DNA from: Heligmosomoides polygyrus polygyrus | Lineage: Eukaryota; Nematoda; Chromadorea; Rhabditida; Heligmosomidae | Length of the DNA stretch: 64,000 nucleotides | Assembly (NCBI GenBank): GCA_947396885.1 | Contig: OX377206.1 | Location: forward strand, 44,375,631 to 44,439,630 | Direction: 5' to 3' | In this document: positions 46,975 to 59,039 of the stretch, one piece after another | Layout: each line of letters starts with the position of its first letter | How positions within the stretch are numbered: position 1 is the stretch's first letter | Program-made: the position numbers and the translations under genes | The notes under the pieces: model-generated | The model's database searches: none | What the model was told of the DNA's origin: nothing | The model's input: the letters and a program-made list of their open reading frames with translations, nothing else

Positions 46975-49900
46975 TCGAGTATGGCTGGCCACGCTAGGAA
47001 CGTAGCCCAACCTAGCTGATGATCCTTCCTCACCCCGCGTCAGTCGTCAACCTCGCCGGCACCTAACGCTGGACGTGCGAGCCACTTCAGGCATTCCGGC
47101 TTCGGGAATGGCTGGCCACGCTAGGAACGTAGCGCAACCCAGCTGGTGATCCTTCCTCAACCATTGTCTCGGGCTACGCCAGGCATTCCGGCCTCGGGTA
47201 TGGCTCGCCACGCTAGGAACGTAGCCTAGTCATGCTGGTGATCCTTCCTCACCCCGCGTCAGTCGTCGACCTCGCCGGCACCAAACGCTGGACATGCGGA
47301 CCACGCCAGTCATTCCGGTTTCGAGTATGGCTGGCCACGCTAGGAACGTAGCCCAACCTAGCTGATCCTTCCACACCCCGCGCCAGTCGTCGGCTTCGCC
47401 GGCACCTGACGCTGGACGTGCGAGCCACTTTAGGCATTCCGGCTTCGGGAATGGCTGGCCACGCTAGGAACGTAGCCCAGTCATGCTGGTGACCCTTCCT
47501 CACCCCGCGTCAGTCGTCGACCTCGCCGGCACCAAACGCTGGACATGCGGACCACGCCAGTCATTCCGGCTTCGAGTATGGCTGGCCACGCTTGGAACGT
47601 AGCCTAGTCATGCTGGTGATCCTTCCTCACCCCGCGCCAGTCGTCGGCTTCGCCGGCACCTGACGCTTGACGTGCGAGCCACTTTAGGCATTCCGGCTTC
47701 GGGAATGGCTGGCCACGCTAGGAACGTAGTCCAGTCATGCTGGTGATCCTTCCTCACCCAACGTCAGTCGTCGGCTTCGCCGGCACCTAACGCTGGACGT
47801 GCGAGCCACTTCAGGCATTCCGGCTTCGGGAATGGCTGGCCACGCTAGGAACGTAGCCTAGTCATGCTGGTGATCCTTCCTCACCCCGCGTCAGTCGTCA
47901 ACCTCGCCGGCACCTAACGCTGGACGTGCGAGCCACTTCAGGCATTCCGGCTTCGGGAATGGCTGGCCACGCTAGGAACGTAGCCCAGCCTAGCTGGTGA
48001 TCCTTCCTCAACAAGTGTCGCGGGCCACGTCAGGCTTTCCGGCTTCGGGTATGGCTGGCCACGCTAGGAACGTAGCCCAACCTAGCTGATCCTTCCACAC
48101 CCCGCGCCAGTCGTCGGCTTCGCCGGCACCTGACGCTGGACGTGCGAGCCACTTTAGGCATTCCGGCTTCGGGAATGGCTGGCCACGCTAGGAACGTAGC
48201 CTAGTCATGCTGGTGATCCTTCCTCACCCCGCGTCAGTCGTCAACCTCGCCGGCACCTAACGCTGGACATGCGGACCACGCCAGTCATTCCGGCTTCGAG
48301 TATGGCTGGCCACGCCTGGAATGTAGCCCAGCCTAGCTGATGATCCTTCCTCAACAAGTGTCGCGGGCCACGTCAGGCTTTCCGGCTTCGGGTATGGCTG
48401 GCCACGCTAGGAACGTAGCCCAGTCATGCTGGTGACCCTTCCTCACCCCGCGTCAGTCGTCGACCTCGCCGGCACCTAACGCTGGACGTGCGAGCCACTT
48501 CAGGCATTCCGGCTTCGGGAATGGCTGGCCACGCTAGGAACGTAGCCTAGTCATGCTGGTGATCCTTCCTCACCCCGCGTCAGTCGTCAACCTCGCCGGC
48601 ACCTAACGCTGGACGTGCGAGCCACTTCAGGCATTCCGGCTTCGGGAATGGCTGGCCACGCTAGGAACGTAGCCCAGCCTAGCTGGTGATCCTTCCTCAA
48701 CAAGTGTCGCGGGCCACGTCAGGCTTTCCGTCTTCGGGTATGGCTGGCCACGCTAGGAACGTAGCCCAACCTAGCTGATCCTTCCACACCCCGCGCCAGT
48801 CGTCGGCTTCGCCGGCACCTGACGCTGGACGTGCGAGCCACTTTAGGCATTCCGGCTTCGGGAATGGCTGGCCACGCTAGGAACGTAGCCCAGTCATGCT
48901 GGTGACCCTTCCTCACCCCGCGTCAGTCGTCGACCTCGTCGGCACCAAACGCTGGACGTGCGAGCCACTTCAGGCATTCCGGCTTCGGGAATGGCTGGCC
49001 ACGCTAGGAACGTAGCCTAGTCATGCTGGTGACCCTTCCTCACCCCGCGTCAGTCGTCGACCTCGCCGGCACCAAACGCTGGACATGCGGACCACGCCAG
49101 TCATTCCGGCTTCGAGTATGGCTGGCCACGCTAGGAACGTAGCCCAGTCATGCTGGTGACCCTTCCTCACCCCGCGTCAGTCGTCGACCTCGCCGGCACC
49201 TGACTCTGGACGTGCGAGCCACTTTAGGCATTCCGGATTCGGGAATGGCTGGCCACGCTAGTAACGTAGCGCAACCCAGCTGGTGATCCTTCCTCAACCA
49301 TTGTCTCGGGCTACGCCAGGCATTCCGGCCTCGGGTATGGCTGGCCACGCTAGGAACGTAGCCTAGTCATGCTGGTGATCCTTCCTCAACCAACGTCAGT
49401 CGTCGGCTTCGCCGGCACCTAACGCTGGACGTGCGAGCCACTTCAGGCATTCCGGCTTCGGGAATGGCTGGCCACGCTAGGAACGTAGCCCAGCCTAGCT
49501 GGTGATCCTTCCTCAACAAGTGTCGCGGGCCACGTCAGGCTTTCCGGCTTCGGGTATCGCTGGCCACGCTAGGAACGTAGCCCAACCTAGCTGATCCTTC
49601 CACACCCCGCGCCAGTCGTCGGCTTCGCCGGCACCTGACGCTGGACGTGCGAGCCACTTCAGGCATTCCGGCTTCGGGAATGGCTGGCCACGCTAGGAAC
49701 GTAGCGCAACCCAGCTGGTGTTCCTTCCTCAACCATTGTCTCGGGCTACGCCAGGCATTCCGGCCTCGGGTATGGCTCGCCACGCTAGGAACGTAGCCTA
49801 GTCATGCTGGTGATCCTTCCTCACCCCGCGACAGTCGTCGACCTCGCCGGCACCAAACGCTGGACATGCGGACCACGCCAGTCATTCCGGTTTCGAGTAT

Positions 49901-52586
49901 GGCTGGCCACGCTAGGAACGTAGCCCAACCTAGCTGATGATCCTTCCTCACCCCGCGTCAGTCGTCAACCTCGCCGGCACCTAACGCTGGACGTGCGAGC
50001 CACTTCAGGCATTCCGGCTTCGGGAATGGCTGGCCACGCTAGGAACGTAGCGCAACCCAGCTGGTGATCCTTCCTCAACCATTGTCTCGGGCTACGCCAG
50101 GCATTCCGGCCTCGGGTATGGCTCGCCACGCTAGGAACGTAGCCTAGTCATGCTGGTGATCCTTCCTCACCCCGCGTCAGTCGTCGACCTCGCCGGCACC
50201 AAACGCTGGACATGCGGACCACGCCAGTCATTCCGGTTTCGAGTATGGCTGGCCACGCTAGGAACGTAGCCCAACCTAGCTGATCCTTCCACACCCCGCG
50301 CCAGTCGTCGGCTTCGCCGGCACCTGACGCTGGACGTGCGAGCCACTTTAGGCATTCCGGCTTCGGGAATGGCTGGCCACGCTAGGAACGTAGCCCAGTC
50401 ATGCTGGTGACCCTTCCTCACCCCGCGTCAGTCGTCGACCTCGCCGGCACCAAACGCTGGACATGCGGACCACGCCAGTCATTCCGGCTTCGAGTATGGC
50501 TGGCCACGCTTGGAACGTAGCCTAGTCATGCTGGTGATCCTTCCTCACCCCGCGCCAGTCGTCGGCTTCGCCGGCACCTGACGCTTGACGTGCGAGCCAC
50601 TTTAGGCATTCCGGCTTCGGGAATGGCTGGCCACGCTAGGAACGTAGTCCAGTCATGCTGGTGATCCTTCCTCACCCAACGTCAGTCGTCGGCTTCGCCG
50701 GCACCTAACGCTGGACGTGCGAGCCACTTCAGGCATTCCGGCTTCGGGAATGGCTGGCCACGCTAGGAACGTAGCCTAGTCATGCTGGTGATCCTTCCTC
50801 ACCCCGCGTCAGTCGTCAACCTCGCCGGCACCTAACGCTGGACGTGCGAGCCACTTCAGGCATTCCGGCTTCGGGAATGGCTGGCCACGCTAGGAACGTA
50901 GCCCAGCCTAGCTGGTGATCCTTCCTCAACAAGTGTCGCGGGCCACGTCAGGCTTTCCGGCTTCGGGTATGGCTGGCCACGCTAGGAACGTAGCCCAACC
51001 TAGCTGATCCTTCCACACCCCGCGCCAGTCGTCGGCTTCGCCGGCACCTGACGCTGGACGTGCGAGCCACTTTAGGCATTCCGGCTTCGGGAATGGCTGG
51101 CCACGCTAGGAACGTAGCCTAGTCATGCTGGTGATCCTTCCTCACCCCGCGTCAGTCGTCAACCTCGCCGGCACCTAACGCTGGACATGCGGACCACGCC
51201 AGTCATTCCGGCTTCGAGTATGGCTGGCCACGCCTGGAATGTAGCCCAACCTAGCTGATGATCCTTCCTCAACAAGTGTCGCGGGCCACGTCAGGCTTTC
51301 CGGCTTCGGGTATGGCTGGCCACGCTAGGAACGTAGCCCAGTCATGCTGGTGACCCTTCCTCACCCCGCGTCAGTCGTCGACCTCGCCGGCACCTAACGC
51401 TGGACGTGCGAGCCACTTCAGGCATTCCGGCTTCGGGAATGGCTGGCCACGCTAGGAACGTAGCCTAGTCATGCTGGTGATCCTTCCTCACCCCGCGTCA
51501 GTCGTCAACCTCGCCGGCACCTAACGCTGGACGTGCGAGCCACTTCAGGCATTCCGGCTTCGGGAATGGCTGGCCACGCTAGGAACGTAGCCCAGCCTAG
51601 CTGGTGATCCTTCCTCAACAAGTGTCGCGGGCCACGTCAGGCTTTCCGTCTTCGGGTATGGCTGGCCACGCTAGGAACGTAGCCCAACCTAGCTGATCCT
51701 TCCACACCCCGCGCCAGTCGTCGGCTTCGCCGGCACCTGACGCTGGACGTGCGAGCCACTTTAGGCATTCCGGCTTCGGGAATGGCTGGCCACGCTAGGA
51801 ACGTAGCCCAGTCATGCTGGTGACCCTTCCTCACCCCGCGTCAGTCGTCGACCTCGTCGGCACCAAACGCTGGACGTGCGAGCCACTTCAGGCATTCCGG
51901 CTTCGGGAATGGCTGGCCACGCTAGGAACGTAGCCTAGTCATGCTGGTGACCCTTCCTCACCCCGCGTCAGTCGTCGACCTCGCCGGCACCAAACGCTGG
52001 ACATGCGGACCACGCCAGTCATTCCGGCTTCGAGTATGGCTGGCCACGCTAGGAACGTAGCCCAGTCATGCTGGTGACCCTTCCTCACCCCGCGTCAGTC
52101 GTCGACCTCGCCGGCACCTGACTCTGGACGTGCGAGCCACTTTAGGCATTCCGGATTCGGGAATGGCTGGCCACGCTAGTAACGTAGCGCAACCCAGCTG
52201 GTGATCCTTCCTCAACCATTGTCTCGGGCTACGCCAGGCATTCCGGCCTCGGGTATGGCTGGCCACGCTAGGAACGTAGCCTAGTCATGCTGGTGATCCT
52301 TCCTCAACCAACGTCAGTCGTCGGCTTCGCCGGCACCTAACGCTGGACGTGCGAGCCACTTCAGGCATTCCGGCTTCGGGAATGGCTGGCCACGCTAGGA
52401 ACGTAGCCCAGCCTAGCTGGTGATCCTTCCTCAACAAGTGTCGCGGGCCACGTCAGGCTTTCCGGCTTCGGGTATCGCTGGCCACGCTAGGAACGTAGCC
52501 CAACCTAGCTGATCCTTCCACACCCCGCGCCAGTCGTCGGCTTCGCCGGCACCTGACGCTGGACGTGCGAGCCACTTCAGGCATTC
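46975..52586 (+). repeat. 2918-bp-offset duplication
   Basis: About 46975-49668 aligns with 49893-52586 at an offset of 2918 bp. Both include GCCTGGAATG (48314/51232), TTTCCGTCTTCGGG (48726/51644), CTCGTCGGCACC and the GATTCGGGAATGG/CTAGTAACG pair. The match breaks near 49668/52586, where the second copy jumps into a GGTTTCGAG-type monomer. Confidence 0.85.
52209..52300 (+). repeat. Representative short monomer, subtype S2 (92 bp)
   Basis: S2 starts TCCTCAACCATTGTCTCGGG, then GCTACGCCAGGCATTCCGGC and CTCGGGTATGGCT. It has the same length and the same missing segment as S1 but many diagnostic differences, so the two subtypes share one ancestral deletion or were later homogenised separately. 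Many S2 copies carry CTCGCC in place of CTGGCC in the core. S2 nearly always follows the linker CGCAACCCAGCTGGTGATCC and ends in CCTAGTCATGCTGGTGATCC. Confidence 0.92.
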
Positions 52587-53190
52587 CGGTTTCGAGTATG
52601 GCTGGCCACGCTAGGAACGTAGCCCAACCTAGCTGATGATCCTTCCTCACCCCGCGTCAGTCGTCAACCTCGCCGGCACCAAACGCTGGACATGCGGACC
52701 ACGCCAGTCATTCCGGTTTCGAGTATGGCTGGCCACGCTAGGAACGTAGCCCAACCTAGCTGATGATCCTTCCTCACCCCGCGACAGTCGTCGACCTCGC
52801 CGGCACCAAACGCTGGACATGCGGACCACGCCAGTCATTCCGGTTTCGAGTATGGCTGGCCACGCTAGGAACGTAGCCCAACCTAGCTGATGATCCTTCC
52901 TCACCCCGCGTCAGTCGTCAACCTCGCCGGCACCTAACGCTGGACGTGCGAGCCACTTCAGGCATTCCGGCTTCGGGAATGGCTGGCCACGCTAGGAACG
53001 TAGCGCAACCCAGCTGGTGATCCTTCCTCAACCATTGTCTCGGGCTACGCCAGGCATTCCGGCCTCGGGTATGGCTCGCCACGCTAGGAACGTAGCCTAG
53101 TCATGCTGGTGATCCTTCCTCACCCCGCGTCAGTCGTCGACCTCGCCGGCACCAAACGCTGGACATGCGGACCACGCCAGTCATTCCGGT
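52570..53190 (+). repeat. Chimeric junction zone
   Basis: At about 52586 an S1/short-linker module joins directly to a GGTTTCGAG-type monomer, and at about 52660-52700 a 5' box GTCAACCTCGCC is followed by CACCAAACGCTGGACATGCG. Elsewhere GTCAACC in this part of the array is typically followed by CACCTAACG. These hybrid monomers suggest crossovers inside monomers at matching register. Confidence 0.7.
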
Positions 53191-55000
53191 TTCGAGTATG
53201 GCTGGCCACGCTAGGAACGTAGCCCAACCTAGCTGATGATCCTTCCTCACCCCGCGTCAGTCGTCAACCTCGCCGGCACCTAACGCTGGACGTGCGAGCC
53301 ACTTCAGGCATTCCGGCTTCGGGAATGGCTGGCCACGCTAGGAACGTAGCGCAACCCAGCTGGTGATCCTTCCTCAACCATTGTCTCGGGCTACGCCAGG
53401 CATTCCGGCCTCGGGTATGGCTCGCCACGCTAGGAACGTAGCCTAGTCATGCTGGTGATCCTTCCTCACCCCGCGTCAGTCGTCGACCTCGCCGGCACCA
53501 AACGCTGGACATGCGGACCACGCCAGTCATTCCGGTTTCGAGTATGGCTGGCCACGCTAGGAACGTAGCCCAACCTAGCTGATCCTTCCACACCCCGCGC
53601 CAGTCGTCGGCTTCGCCGGCACCTGACGCTGGACGTGCGAGCCACTTTAGGCATTCCGGCTTCGGGAATGGCTGGCCACGCTAGGAACGTAGCCCAGTCA
53701 TGCTGGTGACCCTTCCTCACCCCGCGTCAGTCGTCGACCTCGCCGGCACCAAACGCTGGACATGCGGACCACGCCAGTCATTCCGGCTTCGAGTATGGCT
53801 GGCCACGCTAGGAACGTAGCCCAACCTAGCTGATGATCCTTCCTCACCCCGCGTCAGTCGTCAACCTCGCCGGCACCTAACGCTGGACGTGCGAGCCACT
53901 TCAGGCATTCCGGCTTCGGGAATGGCTGGCCACGCTAGGAACGTAGCGCAACCCAGCTGGTGATCCTTCCTCAACCATTGTCTCGGGCTACGCCAGGCAT
54001 TCCGGCCTCGGGTATGGCTCGCCACGCTAGGAACGTAGCCTAGTCATGCTGGTGATCCTTCCTCACCCCGCGTCAGTCGTCGACCTCGCCGGCACCAAAC
54101 GCTGGACATGCGGACCACGCCAGTCATTCCGGTTTCGAGTATGGCTGGCCACGCTAGGAACGTAGCCCAACCTAGCTGATCCTTCCACACCCCGCGCCAG
54201 TCGTCGGCTTCGCCGGCACCTGACGCTGGACGTGCGAGCCACTTTAGGCATTCCGGCTTCGGGAATGGCTGGCCACGCTAGGAACGTAGCCCAGTCATGC
54301 TGGTGACCCTTCCTCACCCCGCGTCAGTCGTCGACCTCGCCGGCACCAAACGCTGGACATGCGGACCACGCCAGTCATTCCGGCTTCGAGTATGGCTGGC
54401 CACGCTAGGAACGTAGCCCAACCTAGCTGATGATCCTTCCTCACCCCGCGTCAGTCGTCAACCTCGCCGGCACCTAACGCTGGACGTGCGAGCCACTTCA
54501 GGCATTCCGGCTTCGGGAATGGCTGGCCACGCTAGGAACGTAGCGCAACCCAGCTGGTGATCCTTCCTCAACCATTGTCTCGGGCTACGCCAGGCATTCC
54601 GGCCTCGGGTATGGCTCGCCACGCTAGGAACGTAGCCTAGTCATGCTGGTGATCCTTCCTCACCCCGCGTCAGTCGTCGACCTCGCCGGCACCAAACGCT
54701 GGACATGCGGACCACGCCAGTCATTCCGGTTTCGAGTATGGCTGGCCACGCTAGGAACGTAGCCCAACCTAGCTGATCCTTCCACACCCCGCGCCAGTCG
54801 TCGGCTTCGCCGGCACCTGACGCTGGACGTGCGAGCCACTTTAGGCATTCCGGCTTCGGGAATGGCTGGCCACGCTAGGAACGTAGCCCAGTCATGCTGG
54901 TGACCCTTCCTCACCCCGCGTCAGTCGTCGACCTCGCCGGCACCAAACGCTGGACATGCGGACCACGCCAGTCATTCCGGCTTCGAGTATGGCTGGCCAC
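53190..55000 (+). repeat. 597-bp HOR, run of three units
   Basis: Matching sites at 53466, 54063 and 54660 give two successive 597-bp steps. The unit composition is as at 32121. The run ends with the CTTGGAACG junction near 54990, as the other 597-bp runs do. Confidence 0.87.
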
Positions 55001-56884
55001 GCTTGGAACGTAGCCTAGTCATGCTGGTGATCCTTCCTCACCCCGCGCCAGTCGTCGGCTTCGCCGGCACCTGACGCTTGACGTGCGAGCCACTTTAGGC
55101 ATTCCGGCTTCGGGAATGGCTGGCCACGCTAGGAACGTAGTCCAGTCATGCTGGTGATCCTTCCTCACCCAACGTCAGTCGTCGGCTTCGCCGGCACCTA
55201 ACGCTGGACGTGCGAGCCACTTCAGGCATTCCGGCTTCGGGAATGGCTGGCCACGCTAGGAACGTAGCCTAGTCATGCTGGTGATCCTTCCTCACCCCGC
55301 GTCAGTCGTCAACCTCGCCGGCACCTAACGCTGGACGTGCGAGCCACTTCAGGCATTCCGGCTTCGGGAATGGCTGGCCACGCTAGGAACGTAGCCCAGC
55401 CTAGCTGGTGATCCTTCCTCAACAAGTGTCGCGGGCCACGTCAGGCTTTCCGGCTTCGGGTATGGCTGGCCACGCTAGGAACGTAGCCCAACCTAGCTGA
55501 TCCTTCCACACCCCGCGCCAGTCGTCGGCTTCGCCGGCACCTGACGCTGGACGTGCGAGCCACTTTAGGCATTCCGGCTTCGGGAATGGCTGGCCACGCT
55601 AGGAACGTAGCCTAGTCATGCTGGTGATCCTTCCTCACCCCGCGTCAGTCGTCAACCTCGCCGGCACCTAACGCTGGACATGCGGACCACGCCAGTCATT
55701 CCGGCTTCGAGTATGGCTGGCCACGCCTGGAATGTAGCCCAACCTAGCTGATGATCCTTCCTCAACAAGTGTCGCGGGCCACGTCAGGCTTTCCGGCTTC
55801 GGGTATGGCTGGCCACGCTAGGAACGTAGCCCAGTCATGCTGGTGACCCTTCCTCACCCCGCGTCAGTCGTCGACCTCGCCGGCACCTAACGCTGGACGT
55901 GCGAGCCACTTCAGGCATTCCGGCTTCGGGAATGGCTGGCCACGCTAGGAACGTAGCCTAGTCATGCTGGTGATCCTTCCTCACCCCGCGTCAGTCGTCA
56001 ACCTCGCCGGCACCTAACGCTGGACGTGCGAGCCACTTCAGGCATTCCGGCTTCGGGAATGGCTGGCCACGCTAGGAACGTAGCCCAGCCTAGCTGGTGA
56101 TCCTTCCTCAACAAGTGTCGCGGGCCACGTCAGGCTTTCCGGCTTCGGGTATGGCTGGCCACGCTAGGAACGTAGCCCAACCTAGCTGATCCTTCCACAC
56201 CCCGCGCCAGTCGTCGGCTTCGCCGGCACCTGACGCTGGACGTGCGAGCCACTTTAGGCATTCCGGCTTCGGGAATGGCTGGCCACGCTAGGAACGTAGC
56301 CCAGTCATGCTGGTGACCCTTCCTCACCCCGCGTCAGTCGTCGACCTCGTCGGCACCAAACGCTGGACGTGCGAGCCACTTCAGGCATTCCGGCTTCGGG
56401 AATGGCTGGCCACGCTAGGAACGTAGCCTAGTCATGCTGGTGACCCTTCCTCACCCCGCGTCAGTCGTCGACCTCGCCGGCACCAAACGCTGGACATGCG
56501 GACCACGCCAGTCATTCCGGCTTCGAGTATGGCTGGCCACGCTAGGAACGTAGCCCAGTCATGCTGGTGACCCTTCCTCACCCCGCGTCAGTCGTCGACC
56601 TCGCCGGCACCTGACTCTGGACGTGCGAGCCACTTTAGGCATTCCGGATTCGGGAATGGCTGGCCACGCTAGTAACGTAGCGCAACCCAGCTGGTGATCC
56701 TTCCTCAACCATTGTCTCGGGCTACGCCAGGCATTCCGGCCTCGGGTATGGCTGGCCACGCTAGGAACGTAGCCTAGTCATGCTGGTGATCCTTCCTCAA
56801 CCAACGTCAGTCGTCGGCTTCGCCGGCACCTAACGCTGGACGTGCGAGCCACTTCAGGCATTCCGGTTTCGGGAATGGCTGGCC

Positions 56885-57575
56885 ACGCTAGGAACGTAGT
56901 CCAGTCATGCTGGTGATCCTTCCTCAACCATTGTCTCGGGCTACGCCAGGCATTCCGGCCTCGGGTATGGCTCGCCACGCTAGGAACGTAGCCTAGTCAT
57001 GCTGGTGATCCTTCCTCACCCCGCGCCAGTCGTCGGCTTCGCCGGCACCTGACGCTTGACGTGCGAGCCACTTTAGGCATTCCGGCTTCGGGAATGGCTG
57101 GCCACGCTAGGAACGTAGTCCAGTCATGCTGGTGATCCTTCCTCACCCCGCGTCAGTCGACGACCTCGCCGGCACCAAACGCTGGACATGCGGACCACGC
57201 CAGTCATTCCGGTTTCGAGTATGGCTGGCCACGCTAGGAACGTAGTCCAGTCATGCTGGTGATCCTTCCTCAACCATTGTCTCGGGCTACGCCAGGCATT
57301 CCGGCCTCGGGTATGGCTCGCCACGCTAGGAACGTAGCCTAGTCATGCTGGTGATCCTTCCTCACCCCGCGCCAGTCGTCGGCTTCGCCGGCACCTGACG
57401 CTTGACGTGCGAGCCACTTTAGGCATTCCGGCTTCGGGAATGGCTGGCCACGCTAGGAACGTAGTCCAGTCATGCTGGTGATCCTTCCTCACCCCGCGTC
57501 AGTCGACGACCTCGCCGGCACCAAACGCTGGACATGCGGACCACGCCAGTCATTCCGGTTTCGAGTATGGCTGGC
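56885..57575 (+). repeat. 346-bp tandem pair
   Basis: Two 2L+S units lie in tandem at about 56885-57230 and 57231-57575. The rare sequence CAGTCGACGACCTCGCC occurs near 57154 and 57500, exactly 346 bp apart. Confidence 0.82.
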
Positions 57576-57812
57576 CACGCTAGGAACGTAGCCCAACCTA
57601 GCTGATGATCCTTCCTCACCCCGCGTCAGTCGTCAACCTCGCCGGCACCTAACGCTGGACGTGCGAGCCACTTCAGGCATTCCGGCTTCGGGAATGGCTG
57701 GCCACGCTAGGAACGTAGCGCAACCCAGCTGGTGATCCTTCCTCAACCATTGTCTCGGGCTACGCCAGGCATTCCGGCCTCGGGTATGGCTCGCCACGCT
57801 AGGAACGTAGCC

Positions 57813-58785
57813 TAGTCATGCTGGTGATCCTTCCTCACCCCGCGTCAGTCGTCGACCTCGCCGGCACCAAACGCTGGACATGCGGACCACGCCAGTCATT
57901 CCGGTTTCGAGTATGGCTGGCCACGCTAGGAACGTAGCCCAACCTAGCTGATCCTTCCACACCCCGCGCCAGTCGTCGGCTTCGCCGGCACCTGACGCTG
58001 GACGTGCGAGCCACTTTAGGCATTCCGGCTTCGGGAATGGCTGGCCACGCTAGGAACGTAGCCCAGTCATGCTGGTGATCCTTCCTCAACCATTGTCTCG
58101 GGCTACGCCAGGCATTCCGGCCTCGGGTATGGCTCGCCACGCTTGGAACGTAGCCTAGTCATGCTAGTGATCCTTCCTCACCCCGCGCCAGTCGTCGGCT
58201 TCGCCGGCACCTGACGCTTGACGTGCGAGCCACTTTAGGCATTCCGGCTTCGAGAATGGCTGGCCACGCTAGGAACGTAGTCCAGTCATGCTGGTGATCC
58301 TTCCTCACCCCGCGTCAGTCGTCGACCTCGCCGGCACCAAACGCTGGACATGCGGACCACGCCAGTCATTCCGGTTTCGAGTATGGCTGGCCACGCTAGG
58401 AACGTAGCCCAACCTAGCTGATCCTTCCACACCCCGCGCCAGTCGTCGGCTTCGCCGGCACCTGACGCTGGACGTGCGAGCCACTTTAGGCATTCCGGCT
58501 TCGGGAATGGCTGGCCACGCTAGGAACGTAGCCCAGTCATGCTGGTGATCCTTCCTCAACCATTGTCTCGGGCTACGCCAGGCATTCCGGCCTCGGGTAT
58601 GGCTCGCCACGCTTGGAACGTAGCCTAGTCATGCTAGTGATCCTTCCTCACCCCGCGCCAGTCGTCGGCTTCGCCGGCACCTGACGCTTGACGTGCGAGC
58701 CACTTTAGGCATTCCGGCTTCGAGAATGGCTGGCCACGCTAGGAACGTAGTCCAGTCATGCTGGTGATCCTTCCTCACCCAACGT
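57813..58785 (+). repeat. 470-bp tandem duplication
   Basis: 57813-58282 and 58283-58752 align at an offset of 470 bp (3L+S less 3 bp). Shared variants are CATGCTAGTGATCC near 58161/58631 and GGCTTCGAGAATGG near 58247/58717. Similarity extends about 33 bp past the second unit and then shifts to the CACCCAACG type. Confidence 0.88.
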
Positions 58786-59039
58786 CAGTCGTCGGCTTCG
58801 CCGGCACCAAACGCTGGACATGCGGACCACGCCAGTCATTCCGGCTTCGAGTATGGCTGGCCACGCTAGGAATGTAGCCCAACCTAGCTGATGATCCTTC
58901 CTCAACAAGTGTCGCGGGCCACGTCAGGCTTTCCGGCTTCGGGTATGGCTGGCCACGCTAGGAACGTAGCCCAGCCTAGCTGGTGATCCTTCCTCACCCC
59001 GCGTCAGTCGTCGGCTTCGCCGGCACCTAACGCTGGACG

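Larger units (their letters stand above)
33855..50441 (+). repeat. Long-range duplication, offset 12465 bp (about 4.1 kb shared)
   Basis: About 33855-37976 matches 46320-50441 at a constant offset of 12465 bp over about 4.1 kb. Shared rare variants include TTTCCGTCTTCGGG (36261/48726) and GGGTATCGCTGG (37088/49553). Differences are sparse, for example CACGCTATGAACG at about 36285 against CACGCTAGGAACG, and CCCAGCCTAGC near 48326 against CCCAACCTAGC. The sequence between the two copies is itself made of related blocks. Confidence 0.86.
49895..56865 (+). repeat. 4493-bp-offset duplication
   Basis: About 49895-52372 aligns with 54388-56865 at an offset of 4493 bp, including GCCTGGAATG (51232/55725). 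A clear single difference is TTTCCGTCTTC near 51644 against TTTCCGGCTTC near 56137. It ends at GGCTTCGGG against GGTTTCGGG. Confidence 0.85.
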
